A DNA stretch of 20,281 nt from an uncultured bacterium (GTDB taxonomy: Bacteria; Gemmatimonadota; Gemmatimonadetes; Longimicrobiales; RSA9). The translations under genes were made by a program, and so were the position numbers. The notes under the pieces were generated by a model that did no database searches, had not been told where the DNA came from, and saw only the letters and a program-made list of their open reading frames with translations. This document shows positions 1-6,607 of the stretch, in pieces (position 1 is the stretch's first letter; each line of letters starts with the position of its first letter). The stretch is from assembly GCA_937995995.1 (NCBI GenBank), contig CALKIP010000206.1, forward strand, positions 1-20,281, written 5' to 3'.

Positions 1-725
1 GTCCGGCCGAGGCCGGTCTGGATCTCGTCGGCGATGAGAAGCACGCCGTGTCGACTGCAGAGCTCTGCCGCCTGGCGCAGATAGCCCTCCGGGGGCACGA
101 CCACGCCGGCCTCTCCCTGGATCGGCTCCACGAGGAAGGCGACGGTGTGCTCGCCGATCGCACCCTCCAGTGCAGCGGCATCGCCGTAGGGTATGCGCCG
201 GAAACCAGGGGTGAACGGACCGAACCCCTCGCGGTACCCGGCCTCAGAGGAGAAGCCGACGATCGTCGTGGTCCGGCCGTGGAAATTTCCGTCGCAGACC
301 ACGATTTCGGCGTGGCCATCGGGCACGCCCCTGTGCTGGTACCCCCATTTGCGCGCCGCCTTGATGGCGGTCTCCACCGCCTCGGCGCCCGTGTTCATCG
401 GAAGCGCCTTTTCGTACCCGCACAGTTCGCACAACTCGCGCAGGAAGGGGGCGTACTGATCGTTGTGGAACGCCCGCGACGTGAGCGTGAGGCGGTCGGC
501 CTGCTCATGGAGCGCCCGGATGATTCGCGGATGCCTATGTCCCTGGTTCAGAGCGGAGTAAGCCGATAGCATGTCGAGGTAGCGACGCCCCTCGACATCC
601 CACACCCACACGCCCTCGCCGCGGCTGAGCACGATGGGGAGCGGTTGGTAATTGTGCGCGCCCCAGCGATCCGCATCCACGAGGTAGTCCGTCGCCACTT
701 CCCGTGCTTGCTCGGCCTTGGCCAT
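1..725 (-). CDS. rocD: Ornithine aminotransferase (ornithine--oxo-acid transaminase), C-terminal part outside window
   Basis: Class III PLP-dependent aminotransferase that converts ornithine plus 2-oxoglutarate to glutamate-5-semialdehyde plus glutamate in arginine/proline metabolism. About 241 codons are visible, starting at ATG 725. The N-terminus carries the family hallmark GAHNYQPLPIVL. It is followed by VWDVEGRRYLDMLSAYSALNQGH, of which the core YSALNQGHRHP is diagnostic, then NTGAEAVETAIKAARKWGY for cofactor phosphate binding, FHGRTT, EPIQGEAGVVVPP and the cofactor-binding Asp in IADEIQTGLGRT. The frame leaves the window just after this motif, so the PLP lysine is not visible. The ATG shares its A with the TGA of the upstream gene (TGATG), so translation is probably coupled. 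Start and identity are well supported; only the 3' end is missing. Confidence 0.95.
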   Translation of the reverse strand, partial: MAKAEQAREVATDYLVDADRWGAHNYQPLPIVLSRGEGVWVWDVEGRRYLDMLSAYSALNQGHRHPRIIRALHEQADRLTLTSRAFHNDQYAPFLRELCELCGYEKALPMNTGAEAVETAIKAARKWGYQHRGVPDGHAEIVVCDGNFHGRTTTIVGFSSEAGYREGFGPFTPGFRRIPYGDAAALEGAIGEHTVAFLVEPIQGEAGVVVPPEGYLRQAAELCSRHGVLLIADEIQTGLGR

Positions 726-1135
726 CAGGCCCCCCGATCACCCCAGCCCGACTCGCCCGATACGACCCCCGACCCTGCCTGCGGAATCAGCGCCTCGACG
801 GCACGAGGCACCTCTCCGCTTTGGACGGGCCGACGAACCACCGCAGCCCACGGGCCCGGGGGCACCGAGCCCGTGGGCTGTGCGATCAGGAGGACGCGCG
901 TTTCCGGGTGCTGATCGATGAAGTGTCCGAGCAGGTCACGATCCTGCCAGAGTGCCTCCTGCTCCACGATCAGGAGACGGAAAGGGCCTCGTTCGGGATC
1001 CACGGGTGGATAGACCGTCGCCGCGGCGAGGCTTGGGGCGGCAACGGCATCGTAGCCACGGTCCCGCAATCGGGTGCGGAGCAGTGCCCGGGGCCAGTCC
1101 TCGGGCATGATGATCAGGACACGCGGCGCGCGCAT
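725..1135 (-). CDS. Degenerate response-regulator receiver-like protein (pseudo-receiver)
   Basis: A 136-residue protein with the alternating strand/helix pattern of a CheY-like domain: PRVLIIMPEDWPRALLRTRL, then GYDAVAAPSLAAA, FRLLIVEQEALWQ, ETRVLLIA and AAVVRRPVQSGEVPRAVEAL. The expected acidic pair after strand 1 is altered. The phosphoacceptor Asp position at the end of strand 3 reads IVEQE, so Glu appears to replace Asp. The conserved Lys-Pro after strand 5 reads Arg-Pro. There is no output domain. It is therefore probably not phosphorylated in the usual way. I chose ATG 1135, two bases beyond the upstream stop; a TTG at 1141 overlapping that stop is the alternative. Its TGA overlaps the rocD ATG. 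The function is unknown, and the fold assignment comes from pattern only. Confidence 0.72.
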   Translation of the reverse strand: MRAPRVLIIMPEDWPRALLRTRLRDRGYDAVAAPSLAAATVYPPVDPERGPFRLLIVEQEALWQDRDLLGHFIDQHPETRVLLIAQPTGSVPPGPWAAVVRRPVQSGEVPRAVEALIPQAGSGVVSGESGWGDRGA

Positions 1136-1137
1136 GC

Positions 1138-1443
1138 TCAATGACGGATCGAGCGACCGAGTTTCTGCTCCACGTCCGAAACCGCCCCTTGGAGCCGGTT
1201 CTCTCCTCCCTCGTGGTCGTCGACCGTGAGGACCATGTACACCCGGTCGTGCTTCTGGCGCAAACGCTGCTCTGCACCACGAATCACCGGCATCACCTCA
1301 TCCCACTCACCTTCGATCACCGTGTCCGCTCCCGTGACACGGTACGACAGCCCCGCGCGATCGATCTCGTCGATTACCTCGGATACCGGATCGACAAGCG
1401 AATCACTGGCGCCGACGGGAAACATCGAGAGACTGAAAATCAT
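1138..1443 (-). CDS. MTH1187-family thiamine-binding protein (DUF77)
   Basis: A small cytoplasmic protein of 101 residues, the usual size for this family. The sequence shows MIFSLSMFPVG at the start, then a helix around DPVSEVIDEIDRAGL, the strand/turn YRVTGADTVIEGEWDEVMPV, and the strand DRVYMVLTVDDHEG. This is the ferredoxin-like fold typical of MTH1187/YkoF-like proteins, which bind thiamine or related ligands as oligomers. The open frame extends upstream to 1659, but that part is low-complexity. The start at 1443 is fixed by a GGAGG at 1451-1455, seven bases upstream. It is the first gene of a three-gene unit with the pseudo-receiver and rocD. No TPP riboswitch consensus is visible upstream. 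The ligand has not been demonstrated for this protein. Confidence 0.88.
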   Translation of the reverse strand: MIFSLSMFPVGASDSLVDPVSEVIDEIDRAGLSYRVTGADTVIEGEWDEVMPVIRGAEQRLRQKHDRVYMVLTVDDHEGGENRLQGAVSDVEQKLGRSIRH

Positions 1444-1562
1444 CGACGAGCCTCCGTGCAGACGGTGAACCCTGGTAACGGCGAGACTTGCAGTGGTCCC
1501 TTTTGCAGGTGCAATGCACGTGCCGCGCGGCTCGAAGGGCACGCCACGGTCCTCGGGTGGCC

Positions 1563-1588
1563 ACGAGCACGGGGGGGGCGGTGCTCGT
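1563..1588. other. Perfect hairpin with G-run loop in the leader of the thiamine-binding gene
   Basis: ACGAGCAC (1563-1570) and GTGCTCGT (1581-1588) form a perfect 8-bp stem. The 10-base loop contains eight consecutive G on the plus strand, which read as a C-run in the leftward transcript. It lies about 120 bases upstream of the thiamine-binding ORF and downstream of the tRNA terminator. It has no U tract, so it is not a standard terminator. A leader structure or chance GC pairing are both possible. Confidence 0.4.
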
Positions 1589-1665
1589 AGGTGGCGGAAT
1601 CGGTGGGGGATCGGACCGTCGTACCCTCCCCGGGACGCAGCTACCCGATCCGCGTTCATTCATGG

Positions 1666-1700
1666 CAAAAGCGCCTCCGAAGCCGTACTCCGGAGGCGCT
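1666..1700 (-). terminator. Intrinsic terminator of tRNA-Leu
   Basis: AGCGCCTCCG (1670-1679) pairs with CGGAGGCGCT (1691-1700) to give a perfect 10-bp stem with an 11-base loop. In the leftward direction it is followed by TTTTG. It begins five bases after the tRNA 3' end, which is a textbook position for a Rho-independent terminator. Confidence 0.85.
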
Positions 1701-1705
1701 GTACA

Positions 1706-1789
<84 letters not shown>

Positions 1790-1822
1790 GTTGGTCCGGC
1801 GCGTTGGCACCGGACCCCTGGA

Positions 1823-1851
1823 AAGATAACACAGCCGGGCGCGCTACTCCA
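1823..1851 (-). promoter_or_regulatory. Possible extended -10 promoter for tRNA-Leu
   Basis: In the leftward direction, TGTTATCTT gives an extended -10 (TATCTT at 1823-1828, four of six matches, with upstream TG). A weak -35-like TGGAGT sits at 1846-1851 with a 17-base spacer, overlapping the 3' end of the preceding gene. The placement about 30 bases upstream of the mature tRNA is sensible, but the -35 match is poor. Confidence 0.35.
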
Positions 1852-2437
1852 GTGCCTTGGGCGGCCCGAGGATCTCGCGCAGGACCATGGCTCGACGGAG
1901 ATTTCGCCGTCCGTCCAGGCGCCAGGGATCGCGCTCGACCCGTCGAGTCTCCCGGCGAGTGGCAAGCGATTCGAGTCTCTCGTGGAACTGGCGGGGGCGT
2001 ATTTCGGGAGGCGGTGGCAGCGTCTCGAGGGAGATGACGTGAGGCACCTCACGCTCGACCGGCTGCTCAAAGAGAACCGGCTCCGCGTACGCGTGCTCCG
2101 ACTCCTCCACCTCGTCGTCGTAGGAATCCGAATCCTCGGGGTCGAACTCGGATTCGGGTTCGGGCACGTGCGCAGTCGGCCGACGCTCGCCGGTCAGGAT
2201 TTCCCAGAGGTCGTCCGGGATCATCTCCGATGCCGCACGTCCCTCATCACCCTGGCCGGACGCCACGGCCACAGGCTCGCCAGCCGCGTCCTCTTCCCAA
2301 CCCGCGGGCTGCTCCCGAGGCCGCTCGGGCCGCCTCTGTGGCGGCACCTGCGGGCCCGGCTTCTTTTTCGTGAGCAGTCCACCCAGTTGGGAAAGGACGA
2401 CGAAGGCGATCACGACCAGGGTGAAGAGATCCTCCAT
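1844..2437 (-). CDS. Acidic single-span membrane protein of unknown function, last gene of the flotillin operon
   Basis: 197 residues. Residues about 4-22 (LFTLVVIAFVVLSQLGGLL) form one membrane segment and are followed by KKK. A long disordered Pro/Glu/Asp-rich linker follows, including a Glu/Asp-rich stretch around residues 95-115. The basic C-terminal region contains RLESLATRRETRR and ends RRAMVLREILGPPKALE. The tail looks like a conserved docking motif, while the middle looks unconstrained. Its ATG overlaps the floA stop (TGATG). It sits where many Gram-positive operons place yqfB after floA, but it does not look like YqfB. The likely topology is a cytoplasmic C-terminus, by the positive-inside rule. 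I do not recognise a family, so a partner of flotillin is only a context guess. Confidence 0.8.
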   Translation of the reverse strand: MEDLFTLVVIAFVVLSQLGGLLTKKKPGPQVPPQRRPERPREQPAGWEEDAAGEPVAVASGQGDEGRAASEMIPDDLWEILTGERRPTAHVPEPESEFDPEDSDSYDDEVEESEHAYAEPVLFEQPVEREVPHVISLETLPPPPEIRPRQFHERLESLATRRETRRVERDPWRLDGRRNLRRAMVLREILGPPKALE

Positions 2438-3432
2438 CAGCCGCCCTCGCTCACGACATCATCCGTGTCCGTGCCGCCGGCGATCGCATGCCTCATTTCC
2501 GTGTCCGCCTTCAGGTTCCGGTACCGCATGTAGTCCATGATACCGAGATTGCCCTGTCGGAAGGCTTCCGCCATGGCGAGCGGGACCTGTGCCTCCGCTT
2601 CCACTACGCGGGCACGCATCTCCTCCACCCTGGCGCTCATCTCCTGCTCTGCGGCCACGGCCATGGCGCGGCGCTCCTCGGCCTTCGCCTGTGCGATCCG
2701 CTTGTCCGCCTCGGCCTGGTCCGTCTGGAGTTCGGCGCCGATGTTCTTGCCGACGTCCACGTCCGCGATGTCGATCGAGAGGATCTCGAACGCCGTCCCC
2801 GCGTCCAACCCCTTGGCCAGCACCGTCTTCGAGATGTTGTCCGGGTTCTCGAGCACCGCCTTGTGCGACTCGCTCGAGCCGATCGTGGAGACGATCCCCT
2901 CGCCCACACGCGCGAGAATCGTGTCCTCACCCGCACCACCGACCAGGCGGTGGATGTTCGCACGGACCGTCACCCGGGCCGTCGCGATGAGCTGAATGCC
3001 ATCCTTGGCCATGGCAGAGACCTTCGGCGTCTCGATCACCTTCGGGTTGACCGACACCTTCACGGCCTCGAGCACGTCACGCCCCGCCAGGTCGATGGCG
3101 GCGGCGCGTTCGAACGTGAGGTCGATGTTGGCCTTGTCCGCGCTGATCAGCGCCTTGACCACTCGGTCCACATGCCCGCCGGCCAGGAAATGGGCCTCGA
3201 GCTGCCTCGTGCTCAACTCGATCCCTGCCTTGGTCGCCGCGATCAGGGGGCGGATCACCGCGGCCGGACTCACCTTTCGCAGCCGCATCCCGATGAGGTC
3301 GCCCAGCCCGACACGTACTCCGGCGAAGACCGCCTCGATCCACAGCCGGACCGGCACGGCCCACAGGAGGACCAGCAGGAGCGCGACGGCGATGATCATG
3401 ATCGCCGGGGAGACCAACAGAAGTCCTTCCAT
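2437..3432 (-). CDS. floA: Flotillin-like protein FloA (SPFH domain)
   Basis: 331 residues, the normal length for FloA/YqfA, a membrane scaffold protein that organises functional membrane microdomains. The N-terminus (residues about 5-30) is a hydrophobic hairpin insertion, followed by the family motif GVRVGLGDLIGMRLRKVSP. The SPFH core follows, with KANIDLTFERAAAIDLAGRD and the VKVSVNPKVIETP region. The C-terminal third is a Glu/Ala-rich helix (QAEADKRIAQAKAEERRAMA) expected to drive oligomerisation, and it ends in a QGNLGIMDYMRYRN motif. An imperfect GGAGA lies about ten bases before ATG 3432. It follows an nfeD-type protease gene by 45 bases, the classical nfeD-floA pairing. The assignment is very secure. 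Confidence 0.96.
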   Translation of the reverse strand: MEGLLLVSPAIMIIAVALLLVLLWAVPVRLWIEAVFAGVRVGLGDLIGMRLRKVSPAAVIRPLIAATKAGIELSTRQLEAHFLAGGHVDRVVKALISADKANIDLTFERAAAIDLAGRDVLEAVKVSVNPKVIETPKVSAMAKDGIQLIATARVTVRANIHRLVGGAGEDTILARVGEGIVSTIGSSESHKAVLENPDNISKTVLAKGLDAGTAFEILSIDIADVDVGKNIGAELQTDQAEADKRIAQAKAEERRAMAVAAEQEMSARVEEMRARVVEAEAQVPLAMAEAFRQGNLGIMDYMRYRNLKADTEMRHAIAGGTDTDDVVSEGG

Positions 3433-3477
3433 TTGGGCTATTTCTCCGAGTGAGTTTCGATGGATTCCGACGGTATT

Positions 3478-4914
3478 CTACCCCTCGGCCCGGACCACGT
3501 GCCGGTAGCCTTCGGAGCGGATGATGCGAATCGGCGACCCGCGAGCGATCCAGGCGCTGCCTTCGGCGACGATGTCGAGCCGCTCGCCGTCGAACTCCCC
3601 CGTACCTGCGGGCCGCAGATCGGTGAGCGCTACGCCGCACTTCCCGACCAGGTCATCGCGCACATCCGACGAGAGGTAGCCGACCTCCCGGCCGGTCCGG
3701 TCGTCGAGGAGGATCCCCGAGCGCTTCAGCCGACGGTTGCGCGGCAGCGTCCGAATCAGCACCCAGGCGCTCACCATGACGATCATGACCGTAGCCGATA
3801 CGACGCCCGCGGCCTTGCTGTAGTCGACCCCGGTCGCGAATTGCCCGACCAGGCTCAGGTAGATCCCGCCCATGACTGCGGCAGCGCCGGCAAGGCCGAA
3901 GATGCCGAAGCCGGGCACGACGAAGATCTCCACTCCGAGGAGGACGAGTCCCACGACGAGGAGAATCATCTCTTCCCAGCCGGCGAGCCCGACGATGTAG
4001 TGGCTGCCGAAGAAGAGGCCGAGCGATGTCAGTCCGACCACTCCCGCCAGCCCGAATGCGGGCGTCTTGATCTCGACGAGGAGCCCAAGGAAGCCCAGGG
4101 AGAGCAGGAGCGGGGCGACGGCGGGGTTCGTGAAGAACCGGACCAGCGATTCGGCCCAGTTCGTCTCGGTAGCATGAACCGGTGCGCCCTCCAGCCCTAA
4201 TGCCTGGACCAGATGATCCCAGTCTTCGACCTCCGAGGCGTAGCCGACAGCCACGGCCTCATCCGTCGTGAGGGTGAGCAGCTTGCCCTGCTCCACGACC
4301 CCCTCGATTGAGATCTCCTCGTCGACCATCGCCTCGGCAATGCGGGGGTCCAGCCCACGTGCCTCGGCGAGTGCGCGCATCTCGCTGCGCATGGCACTCA
4401 CGATCTTCTCCGGCGCCTTCTCTCCCTCGCCGGTCACGGGCGTGGCCGCGCCCATCACGGCTGTGGGCACCATGTAGATGCCGTCGGTCGCCAAAGCGAT
4501 CAGCGCTCCCGCCGAGAAGGCACGGGGGTTTACGAAGGCGTACACCGGCACTTCGGACGCCTTGATGGCATCCACGATCCGTTGCGCCGCATCCACCCGT
4601 CCGCCCGGCGTATTGATGTCCAGGACCACGGCACGCGCGCCCACCGCCTCCGCTTCCTTCAGGCTGCGCTCGACGAACGGAGCGAGGCCGAGTTCGATCA
4701 CGTCCGTGACCGGGACACGGTAGATGGGACCGTCCGATGCCACAGTGGCCGCCTCAATCGGCGTCTCCTGGAGCGCCTCCTGAAGCGACACCGGGGCGAA
4801 AGCCGTCAGCGCGACGACGGGTGCGATGGCGAATGCCGACGCCGTGACCCGCAGTCGTCTGGACCACGAGGCGCGGCATCTGCCGATTGCTCGGATTTTC
4901 GCTCGAATGTTCAT
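3478..4914 (-). CDS. NfeD-family membrane-bound serine protease (ClpP-class)
   Basis: 478 residues from ATG 4914. An N-terminal signal/anchor (about residues 20-40) precedes a ClpP-like protease domain with VVLDINTPGGRVDAA and the nucleophile motif AFSAGALIA (Ser134 in this numbering). The candidate general-base lysine is in APEKIVSAMRS, about 36 residues later, as in the Ser-Lys dyad of archaeal NfeD. Several membrane helices follow (PLLLSLGFLGLLVEIKTPAFG; MILLVVGLVLLGVEIFVVPGFG and two more). A C-terminal OB-fold contains RTGREVGYLSSDVR and GEFDGERLDIVAEG. NfeD partners flotillin or stomatin, and floA follows directly. A GTG at 4953 would add 13 residues. Neither start has a good Shine-Dalgarno; I prefer ATG because the signal sequence then starts sooner. 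Confidence 0.93.
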   Translation of the reverse strand: MNIRAKIRAIGRCRASWSRRLRVTASAFAIAPVVALTAFAPVSLQEALQETPIEAATVASDGPIYRVPVTDVIELGLAPFVERSLKEAEAVGARAVVLDINTPGGRVDAAQRIVDAIKASEVPVYAFVNPRAFSAGALIALATDGIYMVPTAVMGAATPVTGEGEKAPEKIVSAMRSEMRALAEARGLDPRIAEAMVDEEISIEGVVEQGKLLTLTTDEAVAVGYASEVEDWDHLVQALGLEGAPVHATETNWAESLVRFFTNPAVAPLLLSLGFLGLLVEIKTPAFGLAGVVGLTSLGLFFGSHYIVGLAGWEEMILLVVGLVLLGVEIFVVPGFGIFGLAGAAAVMGGIYLSLVGQFATGVDYSKAAGVVSATVMIVMVSAWVLIRTLPRNRRLKRSGILLDDRTGREVGYLSSDVRDDLVGKCGVALTDLRPAGTGEFDGERLDIVAEGSAWIARGSPIRIIRSEGYRHVVRAEG

Positions 4915-4975
4915 GATTTCTTGTACCCGGCTGTCGACTCGAGGGTGCCGCACGCGCTCCGCCGTGGCGGTCGGA

Positions 4976-5728
4976 TCACCGGGCAGTCAGGAGCTGGCGG
5001 GCGTAATACGCTCGGCGGATCGCGCGTACGGTATCGCCACCGTCCAGTGCCTCGCGGGCGCCGTTCAGCAGCCGCTCGGCGCGCCGGCGGTCGACTTCGC
5101 CGATCCGGTCGGCATCGGCCGAGGCCAGCCGCTCCCGCGCCTGTTGGATCAGGCGACGGGCCACGGCCCGCGGCGTGGTCTCGCGCAGTCGGTCACTGGC
5201 TTCGAGCAACGCACGTACGCTCTGCTCCACCCTACCCTGCCGCTCCAGGCGGCCCGCGTGAGCCAGGAGTGCGGCGCCGGCCCTGAGCGCGGCTTCGACC
5301 TCGGGAAGCTCCGCGCCGTTCGCGGCGGTGCCGGCCGCCTCGACCCAATGGTCGAGCGTCTCGCGGAGCGCCGCAATGTCCTCCGGCTTCAACGTGCGTG
5401 CAAGAACCGGTGCGGCCGCCTCGTAGGCACTGCGCCTGAGCGCCTCGGCCGCGGCGGGATCGGGTGCGGCCTCGGCATCGACCCAGAGCGACCGCGCCCA
5501 CTCGAGTGCACTCGCCGCCTCGGGCTCCACGTCGATCCGCCCGACAGCCCGCTCCACGACGATCGGGAGCGTCGGCAGTGCGCCGGACACACTCAGCGCC
5601 GCCTCCGTTTCCGCCGCCACCACCAGCGCGGATGGCCCCGTCGACGCGTCGTCGCAGCCCGTGAGACCGACGGCGACGACAGCGGAGAGCACGAAACGGG
5701 ACGCGAGGCGTGAGGGGGATCGGATCAT
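4976..5728 (-). CDS. Predicted lipoprotein with helical-repeat ectodomain
   Basis: 250 residues. The N-terminus MIRSPSRLASRFVLSAVVAV leads into the lipobox GLTGC, with Cys25 as lipidation site followed by Asp-Asp. The rest is almost all alpha-helical, Ala/Arg/Glu-rich and likely periplasmic or surface-exposed. Examples are TLPIVVERAVGRIDVEPEAA, RRLIQQARERLASADADR and a C-terminal segment ending RAIRRAYYARQLLTAR. These look like tandem helical hairpins, but I recognise no family. The open frame continues to 5887; I chose ATG 5728 because it places the signal sequence at the N-terminus. It is the first gene before the nfeD/floA pair (about 60 bases to the nfeD ATG), so it is probably co-transcribed with them. 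The function is unknown. Confidence 0.82.
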   Translation of the reverse strand: MIRSPSRLASRFVLSAVVAVGLTGCDDASTGPSALVVAAETEAALSVSGALPTLPIVVERAVGRIDVEPEAASALEWARSLWVDAEAAPDPAAAEALRRSAYEAAAPVLARTLKPEDIAALRETLDHWVEAAGTAANGAELPEVEAALRAGAALLAHAGRLERQGRVEQSVRALLEASDRLRETTPRAVARRLIQQARERLASADADRIGEVDRRRAERLLNGAREALDGGDTVRAIRRAYYARQLLTAR

Positions 5729-5765
5729 GGATCGGCGCGTCGGGATGGAATCAGCCACATGACGG

Positions 5766-5794
5766 AAAGTACGCTGCAGCGCCGCCACCGACAA
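5766..5794 (-). promoter_or_regulatory. Candidate sigma-70 promoter for the lipoprotein-nfeD-floA operon
   Basis: Leftward TTGTCG (5789-5794) and TACTTT (5766-5771) are separated by 17 bases. This would start transcription near 5759, about 30 bases before ATG 5728. The match is 4/6 and 3/6, with ideal spacing. It is a prediction only. Confidence 0.4.
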
Positions 5795-5821
5795 GATCGT
5801 CCAGGCGCCACCGGGTGCACC

Positions 5822-5850
5822 TTGACCCGATCTTCCCCGCGATCTAGCTT
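5822..5850 (+). promoter_or_regulatory. Candidate sigma-70 promoter for the TetR regulator and acyl-CoA operon
   Basis: TTGACC (5822-5827) matches the -35 consensus at five of six positions. A 17-base spacer is followed by TAGCTT (5845-5850). Transcription would start near 5857, next to the palindrome at 5861-5870. Confidence 0.5.
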
Positions 5851-5860
5851 CACGGACGGA

Positions 5861-5870
5861 CGTTCGAACG
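5861..5870. promoter_or_regulatory. Candidate operator palindrome CGTTCGAACG
   Basis: A perfect 10-bp palindrome lies just downstream of the predicted rightward promoter and 15 bases before the TetR start codon. TetR proteins commonly bind palindromes in such positions to repress themselves and the adjacent operon. No second copy was noticed elsewhere in the window. The link to this regulator is inferred from position. Confidence 0.45.
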
Positions 5871-5885
5871 ATCAGAAGGAAGTGC

Positions 5886-6590
5886 ATGAAAGAAGAACGA
5901 CCGACCTACGACGACAAGCTCGCGTTGATCCTTCGTACCGCGTCGGCGATCTTCGCCGACAAGGGCTACCACCAGGCGAGTGTTCGTGACATCAGCCGTG
6001 CTACGGGCATCAGCCTTTCCGGCCTCTACTACTATTTCGACAGCAAGGAAGAGCTCCTCTACCTGATCCAGCATCACTGCTTCGAGACGGTGCTGGACAA
6101 CGTGGAACGACTGCTCGACGGGGTCGATGATCCGGCGCATCGACTGCGCCTGTTCGTGGAGAACCATCTTCGCTACTTCGTGGGCAACATGAAGGAGATG
6201 AAGGTCCTCTCGCACGAGGCGGACTCGCTGGGCGGCGAGTATCGTCGACGCGTGAATGCAGTCAAGCGCCGCTACACCGAGATCTGTACGGACATCCTCG
6301 CCGCGCTCCGGCCCGAGGACAGCCCGATCGACCTCCGGGTGGCGACGTTTTCGCTCTTCGGCATGCTGAACTGGATCTACAACTGGTACCATGTCGATCG
6401 GGATGTGCCGGTGACCGAGCTGGCGGACGACATGAGCCGGTTGTTCCTTCGTGGGTTCCTGGCGGGCGGTTCCCGGATGCCGTGGACGGTTACGGAGCCG
6501 GACCCGGCCGAGGAGGCCAGGCCCTCGATCTGGCGGACAGAGGCGGCGCTCGCCCCCCGGAAAGCCGGGGGATCCCGGACGTCGCGGTGA
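5886..6590 (+). CDS. TetR/AcrR-family transcriptional regulator of acyl-CoA metabolism
   Basis: 234 residues. The N-terminal TetR DNA-binding domain (about residues 10-60) includes ASAIFADKGYHQASVRDISR, then the recognition helix region ATGISLSGLYYYFDSKEELL. The C-terminal ligand domain (VENHLRYFVGNMKEMKVLSHEADSL is its start) resembles the KstR/FadR-like TetR group, whose ligands are usually acyl-CoA thioesters. A tail of about 35 residues after the last helix is Pro/Ala/Arg-rich. AGAAGGA at 5874-5880 supports ATG 5886. It is the first gene of the rightward operon, 17 bases before the first crotonase, so it probably senses a pathway CoA ester and controls these genes and itself. The ligand is not known. 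Confidence 0.92.
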   Translation: MKEERPTYDDKLALILRTASAIFADKGYHQASVRDISRATGISLSGLYYYFDSKEELLYLIQHHCFETVLDNVERLLDGVDDPAHRLRLFVENHLRYFVGNMKEMKVLSHEADSLGGEYRRRVNAVKRRYTEICTDILAALRPEDSPIDLRVATFSLFGMLNWIYNWYHVDRDVPVTELADDMSRLFLRGFLAGGSRMPWTVTEPDPAEEARPSIWRTEAALAPRKAGGSRTSR

Positions 6591-6607
6591 CCCGAGAGGA
6601 GGCGCAC

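Noticed and set aside
1444..1659. N-terminal extension of the thiamine-binding protein
   Set aside because: The extra 72 codons are low-complexity, and a good GGAGG precedes the internal ATG 1443 that starts the family's fold.
1444..1705. A TPP riboswitch before the thiamine-binding gene
   Set aside because: I looked for the CUGAGA and the conserved pyrophosphate-sensor pattern in the leader and found neither. Only a simple hairpin and the tRNA terminator are present.
2488..3453. A 321-codon plus-strand frame opposite floA
   Set aside because: It mirrors the flotillin gene almost end to end and has low-complexity His/Asp/Arg content. FloA on the other strand is unambiguous.
5886..6590. Naming the TetR protein KstR2, PaaR or FadR
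   Set aside because: The C-terminal domain is only generally of this type and the palindrome does not match a known operator I can recall with confidence, so no symbol was given.
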